Shown piece by piece: positions 50,573-58,395 of a stretch of 58,925 bases of DNA (positions are counted from its first letter, which is position 1; every line of letters starts with the position of its first letter). A model generated the notes under the pieces. It did no database searches. It saw only the letters and a program-made list of their open reading frames with translations, and was not told the origin of the DNA. Source of the DNA: Thermoplasmata archaeon (lineage in GTDB: Archaea; Thermoplasmatota; Thermoplasmata; Lutacidiplasmatales; UBA184). The position numbers were made by a program, and so were the translations under genes. The stretch lies in contig JAKIWG010000013.1 of the NCBI GenBank assembly GCA_022750155.1, forward strand, positions 1 through 58,925, in the 5' to 3' direction.

Positions 50573-51103
50573 ATGGAGAAGACCCTGACGAAGGTGCGAG
50601 ACCTGACCCCGAGTTCGAAGCAAGTGAACGTCCATGCAAAGGTGACGAGCGTGGGCGAGGCGAAGGAGGTCATGGGCAAATACGGAGACCCGCGCAAGGT
50701 GGCCGAGGCGGTCATCGGCGACGACACGGCGACGATCACCCTGTCGCTGTGGAACGAGCAGATCGGCTCGATCGCCAAGGACGATGTCATCCTGGTCGAC
50801 AACGGCTATGTCTCCCTCGTGCGGGGTCACATGCGCCTGAACGTCGGGCGGTACGGCAACCTGACCAAATCCACGGACCCGATCGGCGAGGTCAACTCGA
50901 CGCTCGACATGAGCCAGCAGGAGTTCGAGAGCGAGCGGCGCTCCTTTGGCGGCGGCTACGGACGTGACCGCGGCTCCGGCGGCGGTGGCGGCGGCAGCTA
51001 TGGTGGCGGCGGCGGTGGCCGCTATGGTGGCGGCGGCGGCGGTGGGAGCGGCGGCGGTGGCGGCGGTGGCCGCGAGCGCTCCGAGACCTACAAGCGCTAC
51101 TGA
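50573..51103 (+). CDS. ssb: Single-stranded DNA-binding protein, single OB fold with Gly-rich tail
   Basis: 176 residues. OB domain near 1–115: VNVHAKVTSVGEAKEVMGKYGDPRKVAEAVIGDDTATITLSLWNEQIGSI, then VILVDNGYVSLVRGHMRLNVGRYG, closely resembling Sulfolobus SSB and human hSSB1. The tail (from about 135) is GGGYGR-type glycine-rich with Arg/Tyr, ending RERSETYKRY. ATG at 50573 has GGAGA 6 nt upstream; the ATG at 50561 is an alternative. Binds ssDNA in replication and repair. Confidence 0.92.
   Translation: MEKTLTKVRDLTPSSKQVNVHAKVTSVGEAKEVMGKYGDPRKVAEAVIGDDTATITLSLWNEQIGSIAKDDVILVDNGYVSLVRGHMRLNVGRYGNLTKSTDPIGEVNSTLDMSQQEFESERRSFGGGYGRDRGSGGGGGGSYGGGGGGRYGGGGGGGSGGGGGGGRERSETYKRY
50948..51073 (+). 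repeat. GGC/GGT microsatellite-like tract encoding the SSB tail
   Basis: Imperfect runs of GGTGGCGGC interrupted by TAT, CGC and AGC codons inside the SSB gene. Encodes a flexible Gly-rich tail; length polymorphism by slippage is expected. Confidence 0.7.
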
Positions 51104-51138
51104 TTCGTCAGCGATCAGGTCCCCATCCGAACCGATTC

Positions 51139-51171
51139 GGCGGCCCCTTCCCTTAGGGGGAGCGGGCCGCC
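51139..51171 (+). terminator. Terminator after ssb
   Basis: Perfect 8-bp stem GGCGGCCC/GGGCCGCC (51139–51146 with 51164–51171) followed by TTCGTTCTT, about 35 nt after the ssb stop. Confidence 0.65.
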
Positions 51172-51221
51172 TTCGTTCTTATCCCGGAGCCGGGAACGGG
51201 CGTTCGTCCCCGACTCGAACC

Positions 51222-51227
51222 TTAATA
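51222..51227 (+). promoter_or_regulatory. TATA box of the thioredoxin-like/RAM gene
   Basis: TTAATA, centre about 28 nt before the ATG at 51253. Confidence 0.5.
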
Positions 51228-51252
51228 CCGCACCTTCCATCCCGCGGCGGCC

Positions 51253-51936
51253 ATGCCCGAGGACACCTCCCGCGAACTGACCCTGTACATCCAAAGCAAG
51301 AAGGTCATCACGAGCTTCTACCGCCCTCCCTCGGACCGAGGCCCGACCCCCGGGATCGGCTCGGGGTCGATGGAGATCCACCACGCCGGTGCCACAGAGG
51401 AGGACACCCCGCGTGGCTCGGAGGAGGCGTTCTTCCTCTCCGACGACCAGGCGAAGTGCCTCGCCCTCACCGAGGAGCTCGCCGGAAAGCGGGGCTACGC
51501 GGTCAAGGTCGTCGACGTCGCCAAGGCCGGACGGCTCGAGCGGCTCGTCGCCGAGCGGCTGCGTGGGGTCCAGAACCTGCCCGTCCTCGTCGGCCCGGGG
51601 GACCGGCGCCTGGAGGGGTGCCCCGCGTTCACCGAAGAGCACCTGAGCGAGATGATGCCGACCGAGATGAAGAGTCTGCGCGCGTTCACCTACCTCAAGG
51701 TGCGCGGCGGGGACCTCGACCGCATCCGGGCGACGGTGCTCGCCTTCCCCGAGGTCCGAGAGCTCCACCTGCTGACGGGCGACTGGGACGTCTTCATCGT
51801 GCTGGAGTTCCCCAGCGGGACGACCCGCAAGCGCCAGGTGTTCGATTTCGTCACCGAGCGCATTCGCGGGATCCCCGAGGTGCTCGATACGAGCACGCTG
51901 GTCCCGGAGTTCTCCGTGACCAAGTTCCCGGTGTGA
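51253..51936 (+). CDS. Fusion of a thioredoxin-like domain and an Lrp/AsnC RAM domain
   Basis: 227 residues. The C-terminal ~85 residues (LRAFTYLKVRGGDLDRIRATVLAFPEVRELHLLTGDWDVFIVLEF…RGIPEVLDTSTLVPEF) are an Lrp/AsnC ligand-binding (RAM) domain. No HTH precedes it. The N-terminal part (FFLSDDQAKCLALTEELAGKRGYAVKVVDV, then LRGVQNLPVLVGPGDRRLEGCPAFTEEHLSEM) resembles a thioredoxin/glutaredoxin fold with a cis-Pro-like NLPVLV but no CxxC. Possibly senses amino acids and interacts with Lrp-type regulators (inference). Leaderless TATA at 51222. Confidence 0.75.
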   Translation: MPEDTSRELTLYIQSKKVITSFYRPPSDRGPTPGIGSGSMEIHHAGATEEDTPRGSEEAFFLSDDQAKCLALTEELAGKRGYAVKVVDVAKAGRLERLVAERLRGVQNLPVLVGPGDRRLEGCPAFTEEHLSEMMPTEMKSLRAFTYLKVRGGDLDRIRATVLAFPEVRELHLLTGDWDVFIVLEFPSGTTRKRQVFDFVTERIRGIPEVLDTSTLVPEFSVTKFPV

Positions 51937-51948
51937 CCTACCGCTACC

Positions 51949-54900
51949 CTACCGACGCGGACGCCGGCGGCGGGAGCGCGCCCTTCGCCCGAGCGGGATC
52001 GGTCGGGGGGTGGGGGCCGAGGCCCGTTCGGGGGATTCCGGGGAGCCGTAGAGCGCGTCGACGGTGATCGGGTGGTCTTCGAGCCACGCGATCCCCTCGG
52101 TGTACGCCCCGAACGCCTCCAGGCTGGTGAACAGGGGGATCCCGAGCTCGACGGCCCGGCGCCGCAGTACGTAGTCGTCCTCCAGCATCCGCTCGAGCTT
52201 CTCCTGGGTGAGCGACGACGGGACGTTGAGCATCAGGTCGACTTCGCCGCGGTCGACGGCCTCCAGGACGTTCGGTTTCCGGTCGGGCTCGCTCACCTTG
52301 TGCAGGACCCGCACGCCCCGGAACCCCTGGGCGGTGAGGAACGCGGCGGTGTCCTCCGTCGCGGCGAGCCGATAGCCCAGGTCGGCGAGCCGACGCGCCG
52401 ACGGCAGCATGTCGAGCTTGTACTGCGGACCGCCGACGGAGAGGAACGCGGTCCCGCTCCGGGGGACCAACCTCACGCCGGTGGCCACGAGGGCCTTGAC
52501 GAGCGCGTCCGGGAACGTCGGCCCGAAGCAGGCGACCTCGCCGGTCGATTGCATCTCCACGCCGAGGAGCGGGTCGGAGCCGGTGATCTGCAGGAAGGAG
52601 AACTGCGGGACCTTCACGCCCCATCGACCCGCCGGAAGCGGGCACAGCCCGGAGCGGGAGAGGGGGCGGCCGAGGATGGCGCGGGCGGCTTCGCGGAGGA
52701 GCGGCACGCCGGTGGCCTTCGTCAGGAACGGAAGGGAGCGGCTGGCCCGCAGGTTGAGCTCGATGATCTGGTACTCCTCGTCCTTGACCAGGAACTGTAC
52801 GTTGAACGGGCCACGGATGTCGAGTGCGCGCGCGAGACGCTCGGCCGCATCGACGAGCTCGGCCTGCACCTGGGCGGAGGTGTGGCGGGGAGGCAGGCAG
52901 AAGATCGCGTCGCCGGAGTGGATCCCCGCCCGCTCCACGTGTTCGAGGATCCCCCCGACGAGGGTCGACTTCCCGTCGGAGATCGCGTCGAGCTCGACCT
53001 CGTCCGCGCCCTCGACGAACTTCGTCAGGACCACGGGATACTCCGGCGAGAGACGTGCGGCCTCGGTCAGGAATCGGCCCAGGTCGTGTCGACCGGCGAT
53101 GACGCGCATCGCCTGCCCGCTCAGGACGTAGGAGGGGCGCACGAGGACCGGGTAGCCGACCTCGTCGGCGAACCCCGCGGCCTCCTCGACGGTGGTGAAC
53201 GCCCGCCACGCCGGCTGGCGGATCTCGAGCTTCTCGAGCAGCCGGGCGAACCGGGCCCGGTCTTCCGCCGTATCGATCGACGCGGGGGAGGTCCCGAGGA
53301 CCGGGATCCCGCACATCTGGAGCAGCGGGGTCAGGTTCTGGGCGAGCTGGCTCCCCACGCACGTGACGACCCCCCGGAACCCCTCGAACTCGACCAGGTC
53401 GCGGACCCGTTCGAGCGTGATCTCCTCGAAGTAGAGGCGGTCGGAGCGGTCGTAGTCGGTGGAGACCGTCTCCGGGTTCGAGTTGAGGACTGCGACGGCG
53501 GGAACCCCCTCGGCCTTCAGGCCGTCGCACAGGTTCATCGTCGACCAGTCGAACTCCACGCTCGAGCCGATCCGGTATGGGCCCGCTCCCAGGACGAGGA
53601 TGCTCCCCTTCGGGGTCCGGGTCACGTCGTCGGCATCGGCGCGGTAGGTGACGTAGAGGTAGTTGGTCACCGACGGCCACTCTCCGGCGAGGGTGTCGAT
53701 CATGCGGACCCTTGGACGGATCCCTGCCGCGAGCCGCGAACGCCTCACCTCCTCCTCGTCCAACCTCCCCGCGCGGCCGATCGCCCGGTCGGATAGGCCG
53801 AGCTCCTTAGCGCGGCGCAGGAGGTCGGGGGGGATCTCCCCTCCGTCGCCCCCCAGGAGGCGGCGGTGGGTCTCCTCGACTTCGGCGAGGGCGTCGATGA
53901 ACCAGCGGTCGATGAACGTCACGCGCTCCAGCTCGTCCGGGTCGGCCCCGCTGCGCAGCGCCTCCAGGACTCTCCAGAGGATCTCCGGTTCCGGTCGGCC
54001 GAGCTCGGGAAGCAGCTCCTTGAGCGGCCGGCACTCCGCGGGCGGGACGAGCTCGGCCCGCGGGTCGCTCATCCGGACCGCCTTCAATAGCGCTTCCGGG
54101 AACGACGCGCCGACGCCCATGACCTCGCCGACGCTCTTCATCGACGGGCCGAGCCGGCGGTCGGCGTGGGAGAACTTGTCGAGGTCCCAGCGCGGCAGCT
54201 TGACGACGACGTAGTCCATCGCCGGTTCGAAGCAGGCGGTGGTGACGCCGGTGACCCGGTTCTTCAGCTCGGGGAGCGAGTAGCCGAGCGCGAGCTTCGC
54301 GGCCACGTAGGCGAGCGGGTAGCCGGTCGCCTTGCTCGCGAGGGCGCTGGAGCGCGAGAGGCGGGCGTTGATCTCGATGGCGTAGTACTCCTCGCTCTCG
54401 GGATTGAGGGCGAACTGGATGTTGCACTCGCCGATGATCCCGCACTCCTCGACGGCGCGCAGCGCCGCCTGGCGGAGGAGCTGGTACTCCGAATCGTTGA
54501 GGGTCTGGGACGGGGCGACGACCACGTTGTCGCCGGTGTGCACCCGCATCCCGAGGACGTTCTCCATGTTGCAGACGGTGAGCGCGTTCCCCCGGGCGTC
54601 GCGCACGACCTCGTACTCGAGCTGCTTGAACGCGCCCACGTAGCGTTCCAGCAGGATCTGCCCGACCGGGCTCGCGCGGAGGCCGCGGCCGGCGACCTCC
54701 TTGAGCTGGCTCCGGTCGAACGCCACGCCTCCCCCTTTCCCCCCGAGGGTGAAGGCGACGCGGATCATCACGGGGAATCCGAGCCGCTCGGCGGCGACCT
54801 CCGCCTCCTCGAGCGAGTAGACGGCGGTGCTCGGGAGGGTGGGCACGTTCGCCTTCTTCATCCGGGAGACGAACTTGGCCCGGTCCTCGGTCTCCCGGAT

Positions 54901-55263
54901 CCCCCGCAGCGGAGTGCCGAGCACCTTCACGCCGTGGCGACGCAGGGCCCCGCGGTCGGCGAGGGCGATCCCGCAGTTGAGGGCGGTCTGGCCCCCGAAG
55001 CTGAGGAGGATCCCCTCGGGCCGTTCCGCCTCGAGGATCGGCTCGACGAACTCCGGGGTCAGGGGCTGGAAGTACACGCGACCGCGCCTCGGGGGGTCGG
55101 TCTGCAGCGTGGCGATGTTCGGGTTGACGACGACCGCGTAGACGCCCTCCTCGTCGAGGGCCTTCAGGCACTGGCTGCCGGAGTAGTCGAACTCGCCGGC
55201 CTCACCGATCTTGAGCGCCCCCGACCCGAGGACGACCACCTTGCCGTAGTGCCGGACGGTCAT
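51949..55263 (-). CDS. carB: Carbamoyl-phosphate synthase large subunit
   Basis: 1104 residues, full-length. Two ATP-grasp halves: GSGALKIGEAGEFDYSGSQ and FGGQTALNCGIAL in the first, VLGAGPYRIGSSVEFDWS in the second, FTLGGKGGG and EINARLSRSSALASKATGYPLA / ELNLRASRSLPFLTKATG at the active sites, and a C-terminal MGS-like allosteric domain (GTAFLSVGGPQYKLDMLPSARRLADLGYRL) followed by a basic tail. Makes carbamoyl phosphate for pyrimidines and arginine. ATG at 55263 overlaps the carA stop (ATGA). Confidence 0.97.
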   Translation of the reverse strand: MTVRHYGKVVVLGSGALKIGEAGEFDYSGSQCLKALDEEGVYAVVVNPNIATLQTDPPRRGRVYFQPLTPEFVEPILEAERPEGILLSFGGQTALNCGIALADRGALRRHGVKVLGTPLRGIRETEDRAKFVSRMKKANVPTLPSTAVYSLEEAEVAAERLGFPVMIRVAFTLGGKGGGVAFDRSQLKEVAGRGLRASPVGQILLERYVGAFKQLEYEVVRDARGNALTVCNMENVLGMRVHTGDNVVVAPSQTLNDSEYQLLRQAALRAVEECGIIGECNIQFALNPESEEYYAIEINARLSRSSALASKATGYPLAYVAAKLALGYSLPELKNRVTGVTTACFEPAMDYVVVKLPRWDLDKFSHADRRLGPSMKSVGEVMGVGASFPEALLKAVRMSDPRAELVPPAECRPLKELLPELGRPEPEILWRVLEALRSGADPDELERVTFIDRWFIDALAEVEETHRRLLGGDGGEIPPDLLRRAKELGLSDRAIGRAGRLDEEEVRRSRLAAGIRPRVRMIDTLAGEWPSVTNYLYVTYRADADDVTRTPKGSILVLGAGPYRIGSSVEFDWSTMNLCDGLKAEGVPAVAVLNSNPETVSTDYDRSDRLYFEEITLERVRDLVEFEGFRGVVTCVGSQLAQNLTPLLQMCGIPVLGTSPASIDTAEDRARFARLLEKLEIRQPAWRAFTTVEEAAGFADEVGYPVLVRPSYVLSGQAMRVIAGRHDLGRFLTEAARLSPEYPVVLTKFVEGADEVELDAISDGKSTLVGGILEHVERAGIHSGDAIFCLPPRHTSAQVQAELVDAAERLARALDIRGPFNVQFLVKDEEYQIIELNLRASRSLPFLTKATGVPLLREAARAILGRPLSRSGLCPLPAGRWGVKVPQFSFLQITGSDPLLGVEMQSTGEVACFGPTFPDALVKALVATGVRLVPRSGTAFLSVGGPQYKLDMLPSARRLADLGYRLAATEDTAAFLTAQGFRGVRVLHKVSEPDRKPNVLEAVDRGEVDLMLNVPSSLTQEKLERMLEDDYVLRRRAVELGIPLFTSLEAFGAYTEGIAWLEDHPITVDALYGSPESPERASAPTPRPIPLGRRARSRRRRPRR

Positions 55264-56285
55264 CCCGCACTCCGGCGGACCCGCTTCGCGAACTGGTCGA
55301 AGACGAATCCGGCCTCCTGCGGACCGGGGTGCCCTTCGGGGTGCCCCTGGAGTGCCAGCAGTCGCCCCCGCCGGTCCTTCAGTCCTTCCAGGGTCCCGTC
55401 GTCCGGGTTCGTGGCCCACGGGACGAGGCCCGTGGGCTTCAGCGAGGCGGCGTCGACGGCGTAGCCATGGTTCTCGCTGACGATGAACGCCCGTCCGTCG
55501 GGGAACCCCACCGTCTTGTTCTGCCCCCGGTGGCCGAACTTGAGCTTGTACGTCGAGGCCCCCCGAGCGAGGGCCACGAGCTGGTGGCCGAGGCAGATCC
55601 CGAGCGTCGGCAGCGCCCTCGTCGAGGGGCGCTTCAACTCCTCGACGGTATCGGAGAGCAGCGCCGGGTCCCCCGGCCCGTTCCCCACGACCAGTCCCGC
55701 GACGTGTCTCCCCTCCCACCGCGCCGGAACCTCGTGGTCGTGGGGGAGCCGGAGCACCGAGAGGTGGCGGTCCAGGAGCGCCTTGAGGATGCTCGCCTTG
55801 ATCCCACAATCGAGCACCGCCACCAGCGGACCTCCCTCCGAGGCGTAGTGGACCGGCCGACGGATCGATACCTCGGGCATGAACTGCTCTTGCCCGTACT
55901 CCGGGGCGCGTCGGAGCGCTTGGCGGAGTTCGGCGTTCGTCGGGCGGTGGTCCCGTGGGCCGACGTCCACGACCCCCCGGATTACCCCCTCCGCGCGCAG
56001 GTGTTCGGTGAGCCAACGGGTATCGATGCCGGCGATCCCCGGCACCTCCTCGTCGGCCATCCACTGCTCGAGGGACCGCCGGGATCCCCAGTGGTGGGGT
56101 CTCGTCAACCCGCGTACGAGCAGCGCCCGGACCTGGACCCCAGAGGACTCGGCGTGGGCGGGGAGACCAAATCGGTCCTTCGCGGACATCGACGGAACGC
56201 CGTAGTTTCCCAGCAGCGGGTAGGTGAACGTGAGGATCTGGCCCCGGTAGGAGGGGTCCGTCAGGGACTCCGGGTAGCCGACCAT
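55260..56285 (-). CDS. carA: Carbamoyl-phosphate synthase small subunit (glutaminase)
   Basis: 341 residues from the ATG at 56285, but homology continues upstream in frame: about 30 more residues, including LADGTRLEGAGFGSPQRRVG and EVVFTTG, to about 56375, the normal CarA N-terminus, without an ATG, GTG or TTG. CTG at 56366 is a possible non-canonical start, or one base is missing. Glutaminase core: GNGPGDPALL, LGICLGHQLVALARGA with the catalytic Cys, and SENHGYAV; GHPEGHPGPQEA near the end. Supplies ammonia to CarB. Upstream of carB with an ATGA overlap. Confidence 0.93.
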   Translation of the reverse strand: MVGYPESLTDPSYRGQILTFTYPLLGNYGVPSMSAKDRFGLPAHAESSGVQVRALLVRGLTRPHHWGSRRSLEQWMADEEVPGIAGIDTRWLTEHLRAEGVIRGVVDVGPRDHRPTNAELRQALRRAPEYGQEQFMPEVSIRRPVHYASEGGPLVAVLDCGIKASILKALLDRHLSVLRLPHDHEVPARWEGRHVAGLVVGNGPGDPALLSDTVEELKRPSTRALPTLGICLGHQLVALARGASTYKLKFGHRGQNKTVGFPDGRAFIVSENHGYAVDAASLKPTGLVPWATNPDDGTLEGLKDRRGRLLALQGHPEGHPGPQEAGFVFDQFAKRVRRSAG

Positions 56286-56569
56286 CCCGGTGGTGAAGAC
56301 GACCTCGCCGACCCGACGCTGGGGACTGCCGAACCCGGCTCCCTCGAGGCGGGTCCCATCGGCCAGAAAAAGGGTCCCCCCGAGTGGGGACGAAAGTGTG
56401 CCGGTCGACTCGGGCGTCGGAAACCCAACGTGTCCGAGGAGGGCTCGGCACTAAAAGATTTGCGACCTCGGAACGACTTCATCGCGCCGGAACGTCCGGT
56501 TCCGGTCGGAGGACCGTGCGCCGCGCCGCGACGCCAGCCGTCAAATGGACGGAGGACGTGGACGGCACG

Positions 56570-57565
56570 ATGCCCGGGTTTCCCCGCCTGAAGGAGGAGT
56601 ACGACCTCGTCGTCCTCGGCGGGGGTCACGCGGGGCTGCAGGCGGGGTTGAAGGCCGCCCTCCTCCACCACACCGCCGCCGTGATCGACCGGGGCCCGAA
56701 GTATTCGCGTTCCTTCTACGCCCCCCGGATGGACAACATTCCGGGGTTCCCGGAGGGGATCTCCGGGCACAAGCTGCTCGACCTACAGATCGCCCAGGTT
56801 CGGCAGGTCGAGGAGCGGGTAGGCTACTTCACGCCGGCGCACGTCGTCTCCGTGAAGAAGACGGACACCGGATTCGAGGTCACGTTCGACTGGTTGATGC
56901 AGCGCAAGGCGACCCGGGCCCGCGCGGTGGTCTTGGCCCTGGGGGTGGTCGACCGGGTGCCGGACATAGGCGGGGCGATCGAACCGATCTTCCCCTGGGC
57001 CAACTTCGCGATCGTCGAGTTCTGCATATTCTGTGACGGCCACACATTCCCCGGGAAACATACCGCGGTCTTCGGCCACGACCAGTACGCGGCGCGGACG
57101 GCGCTTGACCTATTGCACTTCGGCGCCGGACCGGTGGAGATCCTGACCAACGGCCGTCCGTTTCTCTCCGAGAGCGACGAGCCGACCCGGGCCTCCCTGA
57201 GGGCGGAGCTGGACTCCAAGCACATCACCTGGAGCGAAACGGCGATCGCCGGATTCGGCGGGATCCGGGAGAAGGCGCTCGAGGTGAAGTTCGCTGACGG
57301 ATCGACGCGCCACTTCGACCGAGGCTTCTCGGCGCTCGGATGGTACACGATGAACTCGGAGATCCCGCGCTCCCTGGGGTGCGATTTCGACCCGGACGGC
57401 TACGTCGTCACCGACGAGGATTGCCGGGCCCTGGCCGCCGCGACGCACGAGCCCATCCCCGGGCTGTACTGCGTCGGCGACCTCCGCAACGGGTGGAACC
57501 AGATCCCCGAGGCCTGGGCGACGGCCGAGCGAGCGGTGATCCACGCGTATTCGTGGTATCTGTAG
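56570..57565 (+). CDS. FAD-dependent oxidoreductase, thioredoxin reductase-like
   Basis: 331 residues. FAD motif YDLVVLGGGHAGLQAGLKAAL, NIPGFPEGISGHKL, a redox CxxC in EFCIFCDGHTFPGKHTAVFG (as CATCDG in TrxB) followed by the NAD(P)-binding region, and a C-terminal FAD motif GLYCVGDLRNGWNQIPEAWATAERA. It lacks the usual GxGxxA/S in the NADPH domain (GHDQYAART). May reduce a thioredoxin-like partner. ATG at 56570; GGAGG lies 14 nt upstream, so GTG 56559 is an alternative. Confidence 0.9.
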   Translation: MPGFPRLKEEYDLVVLGGGHAGLQAGLKAALLHHTAAVIDRGPKYSRSFYAPRMDNIPGFPEGISGHKLLDLQIAQVRQVEERVGYFTPAHVVSVKKTDTGFEVTFDWLMQRKATRARAVVLALGVVDRVPDIGGAIEPIFPWANFAIVEFCIFCDGHTFPGKHTAVFGHDQYAARTALDLLHFGAGPVEILTNGRPFLSESDEPTRASLRAELDSKHITWSETAIAGFGGIREKALEVKFADGSTRHFDRGFSALGWYTMNSEIPRSLGCDFDPDGYVVTDEDCRALAAATHEPIPGLYCVGDLRNGWNQIPEAWATAERAVIHAYSWYL

Positions 57566-57585
57566 TTCGTCGTCTCGCCCGCCCC

Positions 57586-58317
57586 TCAGGCGGGGGCGAG
57601 CGGAACCCCGACCAGGTGGGCGAGCTCGGCGAGGTCCGAAACGACCTCTCGGGCCCCCGCGGCGCGGAACCTCTCGGGAGTGATCCCGTCGGGTACGGCG
57701 ACCGCCGGAAGGATCCCGTAGAAGCGGATCCGGGCGCGCGTGGCGCACTCCGCGTCGATCAGATGGTCCCCGACGAACGCGGCCCGGTCGGGAGGCACGC
57801 CCATCTCGTCGAGAAGGCCGAGCAACGCCTCGGGGGATGGTTTCGCCGGTCCGGGGGCGCTTCGCGTCCTCAGGTACGGCAGGAACTCGAGGAGTCCCGT
57901 CTGCTTCAGGGCCGACCGGCAGAACTCCTCGGAGCTGCGGGTGAGCACCCCGATCCGGAATCCCCTCTCGGTGAGACGGGTCAATAGCTCGGGGGCACCC
58001 GGACGGACGACGGTGCGAGGCAACGCCTCCATCTCGATCGCGTCGATCCGCGCGTTGACCTCGGCCTCGAATCGGAACACCTGCCCTTCGGGGACCTGGC
58101 CGCGCGCGAGTTCCGCCCGTGCCGCCTCGAGGATCTGGTGGATGGGTTCGGTAGGATGCAAATGTCCCGGGATCACGCCATGACGTTCTGCGATCCGGAT
58201 GACCTCCCGCCGCATGCGGACGAAATCGTGCTGGCTGAGCACGAGCGTCCCGTCGAGGTCGAACACCACCCCGAGCAAGGGGTCGTGGTACCGAGTAGCC
58301 GTATCCTCCGCCGACAT
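57586..58317 (-). CDS. HAD-superfamily hydrolase
   Basis: 243 residues from the ATG at 58317. Motif I VVFDLDGTLV, motif II VLTRSS, a Lys in PAKPSPEALLGLL and motif IV VGDHLIDAECATRA: phosphoglycolate phosphatase/beta-phosphoglucomutase-type HAD with a helical cap. Substrate unknown. The start at 58341 would add a basic stretch without support. Same strand as, and 78 nt after, the methyltransferase-like gene. Confidence 0.9.
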   Translation of the reverse strand: MSAEDTATRYHDPLLGVVFDLDGTLVLSQHDFVRMRREVIRIAERHGVIPGHLHPTEPIHQILEAARAELARGQVPEGQVFRFEAEVNARIDAIEMEALPRTVVRPGAPELLTRLTERGFRIGVLTRSSEEFCRSALKQTGLLEFLPYLRTRSAPGPAKPSPEALLGLLDEMGVPPDRAAFVGDHLIDAECATRARIRFYGILPAVAVPDGITPERFRAAGAREVVSDLAELAHLVGVPLAPA

Positions 58318-58395
58318 CGTGCGCCTCCGCCGAACTCGCACGGGGGCGGGCGAAGGTAAGGATTTGCCTGCAGGGGAAACGGGGCGGCGGACGCG

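Noticed and set aside
50948-51073. CRISPR-like repeat
   Set aside because: Repeats are in-frame Gly codons within ssb, no spacers of uniform length.
55264-56451. N-terminal extension of carB of about 396 residues
   Set aside because: Lies over carA in another frame and lacks homology; carB starts at 55263.
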